NCBI RefSeq assembly: GCF_900128955.1
Contig: NZ_FQTY01000005.1
Location: forward strand, 149,856 to 187,110
Origin: Tissierella praeacuta DSM 18095
Lineage (GTDB): Bacteria; Bacillota; Clostridia; Tissierellales; Tissierellaceae
DNA length: 37,255 nucleotides
Direction of reading: 5' to 3'
Program-made: the position numbers and the translations under genes
Shown: positions 35,152-37,255 of the stretch, in pieces
Position numbering within the stretch: the stretch's first letter is position 1
Layout of the letters: every line of letters starts with the position of its first letter
Notes under the pieces: generated by a model
Database searches by the model: none
Told to the model about the DNA's origin: nothing
Seen by the model: the letters and a program-made list of their open reading frames with translations, nothing else

Positions 35152-35189
35152 AAAGGTCTAGCAGGGATTAACTCCCCTGCCAGACCTTT
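35152..35189. terminator. Bidirectional terminator between permease and thioredoxin-like genes
   Basis: Stem AAAGGTCT-A-GCAGGG with CCCTGC-C-AGACCTTT, one A/C mismatch, eight-base loop. T-rich sequence follows on the plus strand (CATTTTTA) and more weakly on the minus strand. It separates convergent genes. Confidence 0.88.
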
Positions 35190-35212
35190 CATTTTTATCT
35201 TCTGATAAAATA

Positions 35213-35449
35213 TTATTGTTTAGTCAATACCCCTTTTATTTCCTTTACTGATGGAACCTTACCCCTAAATTTAATTTCTCCATCTATGATTAAAGTAGGT
35301 GTCGTCATAACACCATATTTAACAATCTCTACTAATTCTTCTACCTTCTCTATCTGAGCATCTATATTTAGCTCTTCAATAGCTATATTTAAATTTTTTT
35401 CTACATTCTCACATTTTGGACAACCAGCTCCTAAGATTTTAATTATCAT
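35213..35449 (-). CDS. Small thioredoxin-like redox protein
   Basis: A 78-residue thioredoxin-fold protein of the small MTH895/TM0996-like group. The active site GAGCPKCE has Cys10 and Cys13; the cis-proline lies in MTTPTLIIDG (about 50-59). Such proteins often sit next to ArsR and DUF318 permeases, where they may reduce or hand over metalloids or restore permease cysteines. AAAGGAG lies nine bases before ATG. Last gene of the minus-strand operon, 28 bases after the second arsR. Confidence 0.9.
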   Translation of the reverse strand: MIIKILGAGCPKCENVEKNLNIAIEELNIDAQIEKVEELVEIVKYGVMTTPTLIIDGEIKFRGKVPSVKEIKGVLTKQ

Positions 35450-35477
35450 TTTATATTTCTCCTTTACTATAGGAATT

Positions 35478-35825
35478 TTACTTCATCATATTTGTTAACT
35501 CAATATATTTTGCTGCTACCTTGCTTTTTTCTATATCCAATTTTAGTATTGGATATTCTTCTATATTGTCTACTATCTCCTGTAATATCTTTTCCAGCAA
35601 CCTATATTCTATATTTAAAGAATAGAAGGTATATTGTTCTTTTCTTTTATCTTTTACTAAACCTATATCTCTAAGCCTCGCAAGATGCTTTGAAATATTA
35701 GGTTGAGATATGCCTGTAATACCACAAATCTGGCATACACAAAGCTCCCTATGAAATAGAAGTACCATGACTCTAAGCCTAGTCTCATCAGAAAGTAATT
35801 TAAAATAATTCAATAATTTATCCAT
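35478..35825 (-). CDS. Second ArsR-family repressor
   Basis: A 115-residue winged-helix regulator. ELCVCQICGITGISQPNISK holds Cys29, Cys31 and Cys34 directly before the recognition helix (QPNISKHLARLRDIGLV). The ELCVCxxC arrangement is that of As(III)-sensing ArsR with a third cysteine for three-coordinate binding. It differs enough from the first ArsR (33790) to have its own operator. GAGAGGAA lies before ATG. It lies 16 bases after the CobW-like gene, in the same transcript. Confidence 0.9.
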   Translation of the reverse strand: MDKLLNYFKLLSDETRLRVMVLLFHRELCVCQICGITGISQPNISKHLARLRDIGLVKDKRKEQYTFYSLNIEYRLLEKILQEIVDNIEEYPILKLDIEKSKVAAKYIELTNMMK

Positions 35826-35841
35826 ATAGTCATTCCTCTCT

Positions 35842-36774
35842 CTATCTTAACTTCATTTCTTTTCCCACTACCTTTTCCCAAGCATTAAAAATTGGTCTAA
35901 TTATTTGAGGTCCTATTTTAGATATGATCACTAATTCAGATATATTCTCACCCTTATTTGTTAATTTATAGTCTATAGTTTTATTTACTACATCTACTTG
36001 ATTCCATCCATCTTCTAATTTAAAAAATCCCTTTATTCTATAACTATCTTTCTTTATAATATCTAAAAACTGAGTAAGCCTTTCCTTAGTCAATTCTCCA
36101 TCATATGTTAAAGTTAGAGTTTTTGGTTTGTTCTCAGGGGTATTAGTAGTTTCCTCTACACCAAGCCAATCTTCTTCTAATAAATCCTTTTCTAAAAAGT
36201 TGTAATCTATCTTTCCATTTATAGACTCTACAATATCTACTCTTTCATTTATCTCTCTAATCTTTGCTTTAACTTCATTAAGCTTATTCTCATCTATTAA
36301 GTCTACCTTAGATAAAATCACTAGATGAGCAAATTTAAGCTGCCTCTCTACAGTTTCTATATCCTTTACTTGTTCTAAGAAATTTAAACCATCTACTATA
36401 CAAATAGCTCCACTATAATCATATACATCCCCTTTTACAACTTTTACAGCCTCTAAAAATTCTCCTATATTAGATGGATCAGCAAGACCTGAACTTTCAA
36501 CAATAACATATTCCATATTCCTATCTGCCATTTCTGTTAAGGCAGATACAAAGGAAAGCTGTAAGCAAGAGCAAAATATTGAACCCCTGTTTATTTCTAC
36601 AAGTTCCATACCATCTTTTTGGATTATACTTCCGTCTATTCCTACCTTACCAAATTCATTCATTATAACTGCTACTTTCTTACCTTCTAAATCATTAAGC
36701 ACATTAGTTAAGAAAGTAGTTTTTCCTGCACCCAAAAAACCTGTAAGTAAATATAATTTTGTTCTATTTTCCAT
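35842..36774 (-). CDS. CobW/COG0523-type GTPase
   Basis: A 310-residue G3E-family GTPase. Walker A GFLGAGKTT (12-20), NEFGKVGIDG (39-48) as the switch, ESSGLADPSNI (93-103) as Walker B region. The metal site, usually CxCC, reads FCSC (Cys68, Cys70), so the third Cys is gone. The guanine motif NKxD reads SKVD (about 156-159). A C-terminal CobW_C-like domain (210-310) follows. Such proteins deliver or insert metals; with two ArsR genes at hand a metalloid or thiol-metal role is possible. AAGGAGG lies eight bases upstream of ATG. First gene of the operon with arsR and the thioredoxin-like gene. Confidence 0.9.
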   Translation of the reverse strand: MENRTKLYLLTGFLGAGKTTFLTNVLNDLEGKKVAVIMNEFGKVGIDGSIIQKDGMELVEINRGSIFCSCLQLSFVSALTEMADRNMEYVIVESSGLADPSNIGEFLEAVKVVKGDVYDYSGAICIVDGLNFLEQVKDIETVERQLKFAHLVILSKVDLIDENKLNEVKAKIREINERVDIVESINGKIDYNFLEKDLLEEDWLGVEETTNTPENKPKTLTLTYDGELTKERLTQFLDIIKKDSYRIKGFFKLEDGWNQVDVVNKTIDYKLTNKGENISELVIISKIGPQIIRPIFNAWEKVVGKEMKLR

Positions 36775-36805
36775 AGTACATGCCTCCTTAGAATTTCTAT
36801 ATCCT

Positions 36806-36827
36806 TATATGCCCATATGGGCATATA
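36806..36827. promoter_or_regulatory. 22-bp perfect palindrome, likely operator of the CobW-ArsR operon
   Basis: Arms TATATGCCCAT and ATGGGCATATA with no spacer. It lies just downstream of the predicted start site, 32 bases before the CobW-like start codon. The sequence is unlike the palindrome in front of the first arsR, so it is probably read by the second ArsR. Confidence 0.7.
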
Positions 36828-36838
36828 GTTATAAATTC

Positions 36839-36867
36839 ATGTTACATTTGATTATTAGCTTTGTCAA
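36839..36867 (-). promoter_or_regulatory. Promoter of the CobW-ArsR-thioredoxin operon
   Basis: On the minus strand a perfect TTGACA (36862-36867) and TAACAT (36839-36844) are 17 bases apart. Transcription would start near 36832, at the edge of the palindrome. Confidence 0.7.
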
Positions 36868-36925
36868 GTGCTTATTAAATAATTCAGCTGAAAAATAATA
36901 AAACTTAACAAATAATATTATAATA

Positions 36926-37255
36926 ATCGGGTAGGAGGTAAATAATTAATTTATTTACCGACCTCCCTCACCACCGTACGTACCGTTCGGTATACGGCGG
37001 TTTCATAGTTTACACTTTAACTTCAAGGTAATATTTAAGAAAACTTAAATAACCTTGTTTTTCAAACCTAGCATTGGTTAGGGTTGTTGCAAGAATCCAG
37101 CTATTGGCCGTATGCCAGTAGCCTTTTCTTGTATTTGCCCATTCCCATGCCTTTTCTCTTGCTACTCCCAGTTTCTTAAGGTTAACAAATTTCGTCTTGA
37201 CCTTCTTCCAACTTTTCCATGTTATCATTCGAATTCTTCTTCTGAGCCATTCATC
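36926..37255 (-). mobile_element. Group II intron, probably class IIC, 3' part (runs off the window)
   Basis: After the maturase stop codon comes domain V at about 36970-37002: ACCGCCGTA, bulge, GAAC tetraloop, CGTACGGTGGT. The triad reads CGC, as in class IIC introns, rather than AGC. Domain VI follows with GGTAAATAA / TTATTTACC stem at 36937-36959. The 3' end most likely reads CCTACCCGAT, with the last intron base near 36926. The intron lies on the same strand as, and about 60 bases upstream of, the promoter of the CobW-like operon. The 5' end is outside the window. Confidence 0.8.
37010..37255 (-). CDS. ltrA: Group II intron reverse transcriptase/maturase, C-terminal end
   Basis: Only the last 81 residues are in the window; the frame is open at the edge (DEWLRRRIRMITWKSW first). 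WLRRRIRMITWKSWKKVKT and KLGVAREKAWEWANTRKGYW are the conserved maturase (domain X) motifs, followed by ANSWILATTLTN and GYLSFLKYY at the end. There is no HNH endonuclease domain after domain X, as expected for class IIC. It helps the intron RNA fold and reverse-transcribes it. It stops about ten bases before domain V. Confidence 0.92.
   Translation of the reverse strand, partial: DEWLRRRIRMITWKSWKKVKTKFVNLKKLGVAREKAWEWANTRKGYWHTANSWILATTLTNARFEKQGYLSFLKYYLEVKV

Overview
The window is AT-rich DNA with strong Shine-Dalgarno sequences (AAGGAGG type), frequent TTG/GTG starts, hairpin terminators and tightly packed operons. This fits an anaerobic low-GC Firmicute of the Clostridia/Tissierellia kind. 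A V-type ATPase operon and an indolepyruvate:ferredoxin oxidoreductase pair suggest an amino-acid-fermenting anaerobe. The lineage is inferred from gene content and style; there is no rRNA or other marker in the window.

Layout. Positions 1-5210 are a gene-poor, eroded stretch: a heptad-repeat coiled-coil gene, a small exported protein, a frameshifted VanZ-family gene, two related gene-end remnants sharing a 66-bp repeat, a broken gene of unknown family and a possible IS-end remnant. Positions 5210-13792 (minus) hold a complete nine-gene V-type ATPase operon in the order stalk subunit-C-I-K-F-E-A-B-D, with a recognisable promoter and a strong terminator. Positions 13960-16081 hold two convergent genes for unknown exported or membrane-anchored proteins. 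Positions 16124-18531 (minus) hold iorA-iorB. Positions 18557-21072 hold two different nucleoside hydrolase-family genes, a DUF1622 membrane protein and a 59-residue membrane protein. Positions 21075-24601 (minus) hold an NMT1/SsuA-type ABC transporter followed by a TudS-related putative desulfidase.

Positions 24733-33539 (minus) form the most interesting block, one ten-gene operon with almost every junction overlapping or only a few bases apart: TVP38 membrane protein, two-cluster Fe-S/CCG protein, second TVP38 protein, a four-gene YnjBCD-like ABC importer, two glycosyltransferases of the kind called arsenosugar biosynthesis (TIGR04283 and TIGR04282), and an aminoglycoside-phosphotransferase-fold protein with an altered catalytic loop. 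Its first part has the same gene order I recall for Escherichia coli ydjXYZ-ynjABCD. Here it is joined to sugar-transfer genes and faces a divergent arsenic-type regulator.

Positions 33691-36867 are an arsenic/metalloid-type island. A plus-strand ArsR-permease pair has a textbook promoter with a 32-bp palindrome over its start. A minus-strand operon (CobW-like GTPase, a second ArsR, small thioredoxin-like protein) has its own promoter and a different 22-bp palindrome. The window ends inside a group II intron, probably class IIC, of which the 3' end and the maturase C-terminus are visible.

A reasonable working model is that the 24.7-36.8 kb region is a metalloid-responsive unit combining efflux, redox handling, import and glycosyl/phosphoryl transfer. 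The substrate cannot be read from the sequence.
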